A stretch of DNA of 64,000 nucleotides from Helicobacter sp. NHP19-012 (GTDB taxonomy: Bacteria; Campylobacterota; Campylobacteria; Campylobacterales; Helicobacteraceae), in assembly GCF_019703325.1 (NCBI RefSeq), contig NZ_AP024819.1, positions 620,001 to 684,000 on the forward strand, in the 5' to 3' direction. Every line of letters starts with the position of its first letter. Position 1 is the stretch's first letter. The notes beneath the pieces are model-generated. The model saw only the letters and a program-made list of their open reading frames with translations. It was not told the origin of the DNA and made no database searches. This document shows, one piece after another, positions 53,866 through 62,086 of this stretch. Both the position numbers and the translations under genes were made by a program.

Positions 53866-55504
53866 AAAGGCGATCATCGGCTGCCTTGCGCTCTTGGTGG
53901 GGGTGGTCTTTGTGGTGTTTTTGTTTTTTAGAGAACCTACTAGGCTGGTGAGTATCCAAGATTTTAACGCCCTGTTACGCAGCGAAAAAATCCAAAGTAT
54001 TAAAATTGATAGCCGCTACATTTACCTAAAAACCCGCTTTAAGGTGTATAAAACCGCCCGTTTGGGCTGGACGGACTCCATGCAATTTCCTACGAATATC
54101 CCCATTGAGGTGTTGCCCGAGGACAACACCACGCAAGAACTCTTAAATGTCGTGATCATCTTTTTCTTTTTAGTGCTCTTGGCGGTGGTTTTGCGCTTGG
54201 CTTGGAACAAAAAGGCACTGCTGCAGCCCTCTGTGGACGCTACCCAAGCACACCCAAGCACCCCACAGCCCCCTTTGCACGCCACTTTGCCCAGTGTCCG
54301 CTTTAAAGATGTGGCGGGCACGAAGGAGGTCAAAGAGGAATTATACGAGATTGTGGATTACTTGAAAAATCCCAAAAAATACCAAGATTTAAAGATCAAA
54401 TTACCTAAGGGGGTGCTCTTGGTGGGCCCACCGGGGGTGGGTAAAACGATGATCGCCAAGGCCCTAGCCGCTGAGGCGAAAGTGCCCTTTTTCTACCACA
54501 GCGGGAGCGCCTTCGTGCAAATTTATGTGGGCGTGGGGGCTAAGAGGGTGCGAGAACTTTTTGCCAAAGCCAAAGCCTTTAGCCCGTCCATTGTGTTTAT
54601 CGATGAGATCGATGCGGTGGGTAAGGCGAGAGGACACCAGCGCAACGATGAGAGAGAAGCCACGCTCAACCAGCTTTTAACCGAGATGGACGGCTTTGAG
54701 GAAAGCTCTCAGGTGATCGTGATCGGGGCGACGAATAAAATCGATGTGATGGACGAGGCTCTTTTAAGAAGTGGCCGCTTTGATCGGCGTATTTTTATTT
54801 CTCTGCCCGACTTAGAAGAGCGGGTGCAGATTTTAGAGTCTTATTTGCAAGACAAACAACACAATTTAGATTGTTTGGAGGTGGCAAAAATCTGTGTGGG
54901 CTTTAGTGGGGCGATGCTCTCTTCTTTGGTGAATGAAAGCGCCCTAAATGCTTTAAGACGCAACGCGGCACAAATTAGCATGAAAGACATTTTAGAGGTC
55001 AAAGACAAAATCGCCTTTGGTAAAAAGAAAAATGTAACTTTGAGCGAGCAAGAAAAGAATTTATACGCCCTTTATCAAAGTGCCAAAGCCCTTAGTGCCT
55101 ACTGGCTAGAGGTGGAGTTTGATAAGGTGCTCTTGGTGGGGGAGTTCTTGGTGGCAAGCGATCGGCGTATTTTGAGCAAGAGTGAGATGAACAACAGCAT
55201 TAAGGTGCATTTAAGCGGGATGATTGTGCTGGATTTATTCTTTAAAGAAAGTTACACTTTGGCTAAGGACGATTTAAAGCACGCCCTAGAAACCGCTAAA
55301 AAGATGTGCGAAGAGTATGGCATGGGGCATAAGTTTATCGGGGATCGAAGTGATGTAGAGGCTCTCTTAAGCACGCTTTATGCGGAACAACGAGAGTTTT
55401 TAGGCAATTTTAGAGCCCAAGTACAGGCAATGGCACAGGCTTTATTGGATAAAGAGAAGCTAAGTAAAACCCAAATCCAAGAGATTTTGCGCTCTTTTGT
55501 GTGA
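53840..55504 (+). CDS. FtsH-like AAA ATPase without the zinc-protease motif
   Basis: The chosen start is TTG 53840 inside the end of mtaB, after GGTGGAG; an upstream start at 53789 would add a non-conserved stretch. The protein has two membrane helices (near residues 10-30 and 95-115) with a short periplasmic domain. The AAA module follows: Walker A GPPGVGKT, Walker [12 protein letters not shown] and the second region of homology [15 protein letters not shown]. FtsH proteases then have a HEAGH zinc site. Here the aligned stretch (~410-420) reads [11 protein letters not shown], so the site is missing. It is therefore probably a chaperone-like or regulatory paralogue. TGATG links it to the bioV-like gene. 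Confidence 0.85.
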   Translation: MIQTLWRYKKAIIGCLALLVGVVFVVFLFFREPTRLVSIQDFNALLRSEKIQSIKIDSRYIYLKTRFKVYKTARLGWTDSMQFPTNIPIEVLPEDNTTQELLNVVIIFFFLVLLAVVLRLAWNKKALLQPSVDATQAHPSTPQPPLHATLPSVRFKDVAGTKEVKEELYEIVDYLKNPKKYQDLKIKLPKGVLLVGPPGVGKTMIAKALAAEAKVPFFYHSGSAFVQIYVGVGAKRVRELFAKAKAFSPSIVFIDEIDAVGKARGHQRNDEREATLNQLLTEMDGFEESSQVIVIGATNKIDVMDEALLRSGRFDRRIFISLPDLEERVQILESYLQDKQHNLDCLEVAKICVGFSGAMLSSLVNESALNALRRNAAQISMKDILEVKDKIAFGKKKNVTLSEQEKNLYALYQSAKALSAYWLEVEFDKVLLVGEFLVASDRRILSKSEMNNSIKVHLSGMIVLDLFFKESYTLAKDDLKHALETAKKMCEEYGMGHKFIGDRSDVEALLSTLYAEQREFLGNFRAQVQAMAQALLDKEKLSKTQIQEILRSFV

Positions 55505-56040
55505 TGGTGTATTTTAGTGGCTTTGGCTTTAGGGGGAGAGGGGGCTGTTTGCGTGGATTTTAAAAGATTGTGGGGATTACGACATGGCGGGCTTTAGCTA
55601 TGGGGCTCTTAAAGCTTTAGAGTGTGCTTATGGCAAAGCCAAAGAAGGGCAAAGGGTGCAAAAGCTCATGTTGATTTCGCCTTGTATGTTGGCACTCAAA
55701 CCCCCGCCTTTAAACGCCTACAAGTTTTAAGCTATAAAAAGACCCTAAAGGCTACATGCAAACCTTTTTAAAAACATTGGCTGGGCGGATATGTTACAAA
55801 AAACCCAAATCTAGAAAATTACACGCATTTAGGCAGTGCTGAGGATTTAGAGGATTTGCTCTACACCCCCTAGACCCTAAAAAACTAGAGTTTTTGCAAA
55901 GCAAGGGTGTTTGTGTGGAGGTGTTTTTGGGTTTAGCCGATCCGCTCTTAGAGCCTAAGGAGGCACTAGGGTTTTTTAAGCCCCATGCGTGTGTGTGGCA
56001 ATTTAAGGGTTATGGGCATTTCCTACAAGAAAATTCTTAG
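55504..56040 (+). pseudogene. bioV: bioV-like pimeloyl-ACP methyl ester esterase gene, six frameshifts
   Basis: BioV cuts pimeloyl-ACP methyl ester so biotin synthesis can proceed. The frame opens with ATG 55504 (overlapping the previous TGA) as [11 protein letters not shown]. Six one-base additions restore a ~180-residue alpha/beta hydrolase: T-run 55558-55561, C-run 55701-55705, A-runs 55736-55740, 55770-55774 and 55798-55803, and C-run 55868-55872. The repaired product contains the nucleophile elbow GFSYGA, EVFLGLADPLL with the acid, and the histidine in KGYGHFL, the BioV layout. Every lesion is a homopolymer shortened by one and no nonsense substitution is present, so the gene is either recently dead or misread. 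Confidence 0.75.
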
Positions 56041-56056
56041 GAATACTAATTTTTGT

Positions 56057-56062
56057 TATAAT
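56057..56062 (+). promoter_or_regulatory. -10 element of the chemoreceptor gene
   Basis: A perfect TATAAT begins 17 bases after the bioV-like stop and 42 bases before the chemoreceptor ATG; GGAG in TTGGAGTCTTG is the ribosome site. Confidence 0.6.
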
Positions 56063-56098
56063 GGACCTTCTACTTTTCTAACATAATTTGGAGTCTTG

Positions 56099-57990
56099 AT
56101 GGGTTTAAATATAAGATTGGGGTTTAAGACAAAAATCATTTCAGTGTTGGCGGTGTTGCTCATTTTGGTGTTTGGCACCACCATCGTGATCATCGGGGTG
56201 AAAATCCGCAACAACTTAACTCAGCAAGCGCAAGCCTCGCTCAAAACCAATATCAATATTTTATCTTCCACGATTAAAGAATGGGATCGCAATACTCTCT
56301 CTATTTTGCGCCAGACCGCCCATTCTTTTGAAAAGATGTCTTTAAATGACACTGGGCAGGTGAAACAAGTTCTAGAATTCACAAACGACAACATGAACTC
56401 CGCCGACATGTATGTAGCCTTTGAGGACGGGCGTATCATTAAATTACAAGGCAATGAACCCACGGGATACGACCCACGGATACGTAGTTGGTATCAAAAT
56501 GCCAAGGCCGCTATGGATGTTTCCATCTCTAAACCCTACATAGACGCTTACACAAAAAAATCGTTGTTACCTATTCTTTGGCCTTAAGACAGAAAGGTAT
56601 TTTTAAGGGTGTGCTGGCTTTGAATGTTGATTTGGATAGTCTTTTGGTATCCATCATCAATACTTATTTTAATAAGCAAAGGGTGCATCTCTTGGATAAA
56701 AATGGGGTTGTACTGGGCTCATCGGTTTATCAAGAGGGTAGTGAGTACCATGCCAATGACCAAGGGTTGCGCCGGCAGATTTTAAGCACTTCTTCTGGTT
56801 TCATTGAGAGAAACGGCAAGGAGGGGGTGAAGTTGTACACCTATAGCACCATTGATGGTTTAGGTTGGAAAGTGGTTTCTGTTGTCTTTAAAAAAGACGC
56901 ACTTAAAAATCTACATGGCGTCCAATCGACGATGCTTTTTATTTCTGTCATCGCCTTAGTTTTAGTGACTTTTGTTCTTTTTGGAGTGATTGAAGTTTTG
57001 TGCCGCCCACTCATCCAATTGCGTGATTTGATCATCCAATTGGTTTCAGATGATGGGGATTTGACCAAACGCCTACAAGTTAAAGGCAAGGATGAAATCG
57101 CCACCATCTCAACCAATATCAACCTTTTATTAGAAAAAATACAAGGTATGGTTTCTAAAATAAAAGAGTTGGGCGTGCAGAATAATCAAATCGCTAATGT
57201 CCTTTACACAAGTGTAAACACCGTGGAACAGCACACCCAAGAAGCCAAAGATCTTATCCACACTGCCCTAGAAAACGGCGATCGTGTCATTGACAATATT
57301 TTAAGAGGAGTGGAAAATGCAGACAAAAACAACCAAAACCTTCTGCAGACGGACAGCACTCTAGAAAAAATCCGCTCCCAAATCCAAACCTTTAGCACAA
57401 ATCTAGCCAACAACGCCCAGTTAGGCACGGAGTTTTCTAGCCGCTTGGATGAAGCCTCCAAGAACACCGAGAACATTAAAGCTGTTTTGACTTTGATTGC
57501 AGATATTGCAGGACAAACAAATTTATTAGCCTTGAATGCGGCCATTGAAGCGGCGCGAGCAGGCGAACATGGCAGAGGTTTTGCGGTGGTGGCTGATGAG
57601 GTTAGAAAACTAGCTGAAAAAACCCAAAATAGCTTAACCGAGATCACCAGCACCATCAACGAAGTGGTGCAGAGTATAGGCACTATCAGCCAAGATTTAC
57701 ACAGCAACGCCCAAGAGATTTTAAAAATCTCTAAACTTGCACGCTCTTTACAAGAAATGGTCGATTCAAATGTGGAAAATATCCAAAGCGTGATCAGTGC
57801 CACTAGTGAAGATGTGCGGGGGTTTAAAGGTGTGGCTAGCACCACAAAAATGATTGTGCAGAGCATCCAAGAGATCAACCGCCTAGCCGTACTCAACTAC
57901 CAAAGTGTGCAAGATGTGGGTAAGGCTAGCCAATCCTTAAATAAAGTAGCGCAGGTGCTCGATCAAGAATTGGCTAAATTCAATGTCTAA
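56099..57990 (+). pseudogene. Methyl-accepting chemotaxis protein, one-base frameshift in the sensor domain
   Basis: This transmembrane receptor signals to CheA. From ATG 56099 the frame gives a first membrane helix (IISVLAVLLILVFGTTIVII) and the first half of a dCache-type sensor, then stops at 56587. The second half opens in another frame, with a second helix ([17 protein letters not shown]), HAMP region and the hairpin tip of all MCPs ([20 protein letters not shown], then [16 protein letters not shown]), ending at 57990. Adding one A to the seven-A run at 56554-56560 fuses them through [17 protein letters not shown] into about 630 residues. Phase variation, decay or a read error could explain it. 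Confidence 0.88.
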
Positions 57991-58251
57991 CATGCGCTCT
58001 ACTGCGTGTGGCTGTATTTTTAAGCCCTAGATCCCCTACACCGCTATCACCTACAAGCCCAGTTTAAGCATGTGCATTTTTTGGATCTTGTAAACAGAGC
58101 TCAAGAGCAAAAAAGCGGCTACCCTAAACCAAATGGCACTTAAGGTAACAAGGCAGCGATCCTATGTGGCTTGAGTTTTGTATTTTTTGTGCTTAATAAA
58201 AAATTTAGTTAAGATATCTTTGCTTTTATAAGTTCAGTACAAAGGAGTTAC
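57991..58251 (+). other. Spacer with a short coding remnant
   Basis: The plus frame 58024-58143 reads ALDPLHRYHLQAQFKHVHFL, then DLVNRAQEQKSGYPKPNGT to a TAA, which looks like the tail of a gene I cannot identify. ATG 57992 would join it after a one-base shift. The AT-rich sequence before 58252 should hold the promoter of the next gene; AAGGAG at 58242 is its ribosome site. Confidence 0.35.
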
Positions 58252-59129
58252 ATGCTTTTAAGAAAAGCTATAGTCGCTTGTGGTTTGTGCGTGTGCGTGT
58301 CGAATTTGGGTGCTGAAAAGAGCGGAGCGTATGTGGAAGGAGGGTTCCAATATTCTAATTTCTCGGGGATACGTTCGGTAGACAACACGCCCCTTCCAAC
58401 GCCTAAGCGTGTTACCACTAATGGATTTACGAACACCTATGGCGAACATGGCAGAAATGTGATGGGTGCCCTTTACAATGGCAACCTCTATGGCGTGGAT
58501 CTGCAGTTTGGCTATAAGCAATTTTTCGGCAAGAAAAGGCATTTTGGCTTACGCTATTATGGCATGTTTAGCGGGCAAGGAGGAGAATTTAGCGGTAGAG
58601 GTTTAGCTCTTGGAACCAGCTATGTTAACCAGCCCTCTGCAAACTTGTTTTATGGCGTGGGCATGGATGCACTCTTTAACTTGTATGAGAGGGGCGATCG
58701 CACCTTTGGGTTCTTTGCCGGTGTGATGATTGGGGGGAGCTCATGGTTAATGGGTCAACCATCCGGAAATGCTAGCTGTAGGTGGGAAAAGATCCAGCTG
58801 AAGGCACCGGTTGTGGGACTATGAACCAATATATGGGGAACTTGGCAAAGGTCAAAGATCCTGATCTCGCACTCAAACACTCGCCCAACTATGTGCAATT
58901 CGTGGTCAACATGGGCTTTCGCACCAACCTCACCAAGCACCAAGGGTTTGAATTTGGTGTGCGTGTCCCCACCATTAATGACCCCTACTTCACGGCGACA
59001 TTCACCAAAGCCGACAGCAGCAGTTGTGGGTATGGCACTAGTCCTTACTGCGGTGGCAAGGGCAGTAAAATAACCCACACTTTTAGGCGCAATGTGTCCA
59101 TCTACTGGAACTATGTCTTCAACTTCTAG
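58252..59129 (+). pseudogene. Helicobacter outer-membrane protein, one-base frameshift
   Basis: The first frame gives a signal peptide (AIVACGLCVCVSNLGAEKSG), a Hop-like mature start (GAYVEGGFQYSNFSG) and barrel strands to residue ~180, then a stop at 58824. The rest reads in a second frame from about 58790 (GTGCGTMNQYMGNLAK) to a typical Hop C terminus (SIYWNYVFNF, final Phe). One extra A in the four-A run at 58787-58790 (CRWEKDPAEG) joins them into a ~292-residue protein. Hop-related proteins serve as porins or adhesins. The shift could be phase-type switching or a read error. Confidence 0.8.
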
Positions 59130-59295
59130 AAGTGTTTGGGGTCTGTAGGTTTGGCGTGTGGCTATCTAGTCATCTCTGCCCTACTAGGACTAAAGTTAAA
59201 TTGAGCGGTCAATGTATTCGTTAGGGCTACAAAACACATCAGCGGCCCCTAGAGCTCGGGATGAGCGTGGATCCCGCCCTTGCTCCTTTTTGGGT

Positions 59296-61608
59296 TTAAA
59301 ACTCATAACTTAGATAGGCTGTTACAGAACGCCCCGGGCCGGGCTGGTAGCCAGCGGGGCTTGTGCCGATCCCTCTAAAATAATACTTCATGCCAAAAAT
59401 GTTATTCACTTGTAAGCTCCCCGTGATTTTATGTCGTCCACTTTGCCAAAACACTTGGCTCACTTGGACATTCCACACCCAATACCACGGCAAGAGCCCC
59501 ACGCTGTTACAGCCCTGAGAAATGCCCGCATTCTTGCTTGGGTTAAGCTTAAAACAAGCGGTTTGGGTTCTGGCTTGGTTGAGCACAGAGGAGTAGGCGC
59601 GGCTGTAAAAGTAGCTAGAGAGCCCAAAGGTGGTGTGCTTGTAGGTGTAGCTCATATCAAAAATGAATTGATGAGGGCTCACATAGGGCAATCTCTTACC
59701 CTTGAGGTTAAAGGGGTGATCGACGATCCCTACAAAGTATTTGGTCTTGTCTAGGGCATTGGTGGTAACGCGTGCGTCCGTGTAGGTGTAGGCTAAATGC
59801 ATTTGTAGCCCTCTAATGGGGGCGTAGTAAAGCTCCAATTCCACGCCCTGAGATCGAGCATCTAAGGGTCCGGGGCTATAGCCGCCGGAGTAATAGTTTT
59901 TGGCAAAAATCACAAAGTAATTAGCGTTGAAACTAAGGATATTTTTATAGCTGTAGCGTGAGCCACCCTCTAGTTCGTTAAAGGTTTGTGTGTAGTCGGA
60001 GGAAAACGCCCCAATGGTGGTCATGTTGAATTGTGGGGGGATAAAACTGCGGCGGTAGTTGCAATAGAGCAGCCACCCGTCTAAGGGTTTGTAGCCGATG
60101 TTGAGTGCGGGGCTAAATTGGTTGCCCGGCTCCTTGGTGGTGTTCCATAGATTGAAGTTATGCTTGGTGGGGATGCTTTTATGGATGTTTAAAAAAGTGT
60201 AGCGCAAGCCCGGGGTAACCACGACTTTGCCACCTAGAAAACTCAGTTTGTCGCTCAAATACACGGCGGTGTAGTTGTTGTCCATTTTGACATTTTGGCT
60301 CGGGCTTTTGATGAGCACATAAGGGCTCATGGTGCAAGAGCCATTAGCCCCCTCACAAGTGGATTGCAGGGTTTTAAAAAGCATGTTGCTTTGCATAAAA
60401 CGCATGCCGACCTTGATATCTTGGCTCACAATAGGGTGGCTAAAATGCAGGTTTAAGGCGGGCTCAATGGCGTTAATAAGGTAGGTTCTGGCGTGGTTGG
60501 CGATGAAAAACCCGCTGTAATTTTCATCGGTGTAAATGTGTCCTATGGCAGGGTTGGTATTCACGCTTAAATAGTTGGAGTCTAGCTGAAAATCGCGGCT
60601 CATGGTGTGCCCGTAGTAGGTGAGCGTGAAGTCCCCGTCAAAGTGGCGGGTTTCAAAGAAATTTTGGTAGCGCACGCTCCAGAGCATCGCTTTACCGCTC
60701 TTAGCGTTGTTGGGGCGGGTGTTGGCAAAGCGGTTTTTTTGATAATCAGCTAAAGCCATTGACCCCGGGTCTGCCATGTCAAAGCTGTAATATTGGTAAT
60801 TGGCGGTGATTTTGTTGTTCTCGTTGATCTGGTAGAGCAAGTCTAAGAGGTAGTTTTGTATCGTGCTAGGGCTGTTTGCTCTAAAGCCCTGCCCTGTGAT
60901 GTAGTTGGCTTGCGCCTGCACGCCAAAGTGCTTGTTGATCATGCCTCCACTCTTTAAATAGGTGTTGTATAAAAAGTTATTGGCTAGAGTTTTGATGAAA
61001 GGTTGCCCCTTACTCTCTGGCCCCACAAAGCCCCCATTGCTCGCCCTGCCCCACGCTGTCATGCGTTCAGCCACTTGGTTTTGCCATTTATAGGGAATGG
61101 GCTTAGTGATGATGTTGATGACCCCCCCAAAGGCGTTAGGGCCATACTGCACGCTCTCGCCTCCTTTAACCACACTAATGCGGTCGATCATTTGGAAAGT
61201 GGCAGGGAAAATGGGAATAGAGATGTCGGCATAAGGGGCGGCATAAACGGGGATGCCATTAACGAGGATAAAGCCCGTGTTGCTGTTGCCTGAGCCCCCG
61301 CCCCCAAAGCCCCGCACCGAAAATCTGGGTAGTGCTCCGATCCCCGTGGCGTTTCTAATGTGGATCCCGGGGACATTTTGCAAGGCTTCCTCAATGCTTT
61401 GGTTAGCCTGCTGGGTGAGTTGTTTATGTGAAATGATCGTTTGGCTACCCAAATAATTTTTCACTTCTTCACTGCGCCAGCTTTTGGGGGCTTCTTCATT
61501 GACCGACCTACCCGTGGCTTCCACCCTTTGCAAGCGGTGGGTTTTAATGCTTTGTTGTGCCCCTAGCACTAGACAACTTCCACACAATAATGTCAAACAC
61601 CTATGCAT
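59296..61608 (-). CDS. TonB-dependent outer-membrane receptor (FecA-like)
   Basis: This protein imports metal chelates or similar solutes using TonB energy. The ATG at 61608 follows TGGAG; it gives a ~770-residue product with a short signal peptide (CLTLLCGSCLVLGAQQ). The plug domain has IEEALQNVPGIHIRNATG, RFSVRGFGGGGSGN and GPNAFGGVINIITKP. The barrel ends VTAYLSYEF with a terminal Phe. The substrate is not readable from sequence. H. pylori FecA-type receptors handle iron or nickel, and the His-rich protein upstream on the same strand favours nickel. An AT-rich inverted repeat precedes it. Confidence 0.9.
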   Translation of the reverse strand: MHRCLTLLCGSCLVLGAQQSIKTHRLQRVEATGRSVNEEAPKSWRSEEVKNYLGSQTIISHKQLTQQANQSIEEALQNVPGIHIRNATGIGALPRFSVRGFGGGGSGNSNTGFILVNGIPVYAAPYADISIPIFPATFQMIDRISVVKGGESVQYGPNAFGGVINIITKPIPYKWQNQVAERMTAWGRASNGGFVGPESKGQPFIKTLANNFLYNTYLKSGGMINKHFGVQAQANYITGQGFRANSPSTIQNYLLDLLYQINENNKITANYQYYSFDMADPGSMALADYQKNRFANTRPNNAKSGKAMLWSVRYQNFFETRHFDGDFTLTYYGHTMSRDFQLDSNYLSVNTNPAIGHIYTDENYSGFFIANHARTYLINAIEPALNLHFSHPIVSQDIKVGMRFMQSNMLFKTLQSTCEGANGSCTMSPYVLIKSPSQNVKMDNNYTAVYLSDKLSFLGGKVVVTPGLRYTFLNIHKSIPTKHNFNLWNTTKEPGNQFSPALNIGYKPLDGWLLYCNYRRSFIPPQFNMTTIGAFSSDYTQTFNELEGGSRYSYKNILSFNANYFVIFAKNYYSGGYSPGPLDARSQGVELELYYAPIRGLQMHLAYTYTDARVTTNALDKTKYFVGIVDHPFNLKGKRLPYVSPHQFIFDMSYTYKHTTFGLSSYFYSRAYSSVLNQARTQTACFKLNPSKNAGISQGCNSVGLLPWYWVWNVQVSQVFWQSGRHKITGSLQVNNIFGMKYYFRGIGTSPAGYQPGPGRSVTAYLSYEF

Positions 61609-61659
61609 ACAACACTCCAGTAGAGAAATAATAGAAAACAAACGCTACTTATACAACAA

Positions 61660-61692
61660 CAATTATAAGAATAATATTAAATACTATAATTG
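61660..61692 (-). promoter_or_regulatory. AT-rich inverted repeat upstream of the TonB receptor
   Basis: Perfect eight-base arms CAATTATA (61660-61667) and TATAATTG (61685-61692) flank 17 bases that themselves contain TAATATTATT. It starts about 50 bases upstream of the receptor ATG. Dyads of this composition are typical of Fur- or NikR-type operators. Neither published consensus matches perfectly, so the regulator is a guess. Confidence 0.4.
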
Positions 61693-61794
61693 ATGTTGCG
61701 AGGGTCGTGATCTATTTTCACAGCATAAAAGTTCGTATATGGAAATTGCGCCATATAAAAATTCTTTTTCTTCCAGAGCACGCACCAAATCCAT
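61684..61794 (-). CDS. Possible 36-residue small protein
   Basis: A short open frame from ATG 61794 (GAGG six bases upstream) to TAG 61686 encodes MDLVRALEEKEFLYGAISIY and 16 more residues. It lies between the second His-rich gene and the TonB receptor, on the same strand. It overlaps the AT-rich inverted repeat at its end. Composition is protein-like, but the length is short and I know no relative. An upstream ORF, a gene relic or chance are all possible. Confidence 0.25.
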   Translation of the reverse strand: MDLVRALEEKEFLYGAISIYELLCCENRSRPSQHQL

Positions 61795-61942
61795 ATAAAC
61801 CTCACTTGAGGGTATATAATTGATACTTTAGAGAACAAGCAAAGCGTGTGGAGTGATTCTTACCAACTGATATAAGACATATCTAATGGACAACAAACTA
61901 CAGAGATACTTAGGATACCCAGCATAGCCGGGAGATGAAAAG

Positions 61943-62086
61943 CTAGGCTTGATGTTCCTCATGCCCATGGTGATGGTGTTCATCTGCATGATGGTGGTGA
62001 TGGTCTCCACAACAATGATGGTGGTGGTTTTCTTCGTGTTGTGCATGCCCTTCGTGATTGTGGCAACATTTATCAGCGTGTGTCAT
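61943..62086 (-). CDS. Second, shorter Hpn-like histidine-rich protein
   Basis: This 47-residue protein has 20 histidines and two CC pairs (residues 7-8 and 25-26): MTHADKCCHNHEGHAQHEE, then His runs of 4, 5 and 4. The ATG at 62086 follows AAAGGAT with good spacing. It resembles the 61-residue protein at 42077 in its N-terminal CCHxHEGH motif and, after the stop, in a matching hairpin and following bases, so the two loci look like copies. Expected to bind nickel or other metals in the cytoplasm. Confidence 0.8.
   Translation of the reverse strand: MTHADKCCHNHEGHAQHEENHHHHCCGDHHHHHADEHHHHGHEEHQA

Noticed and set aside
57204-57896. 230-codon minus-strand frame inside the chemoreceptor
   Set aside because: It lies opposite the highly conserved MCP signalling domain, and the product is Ser/Leu/Phe-rich without a motif.
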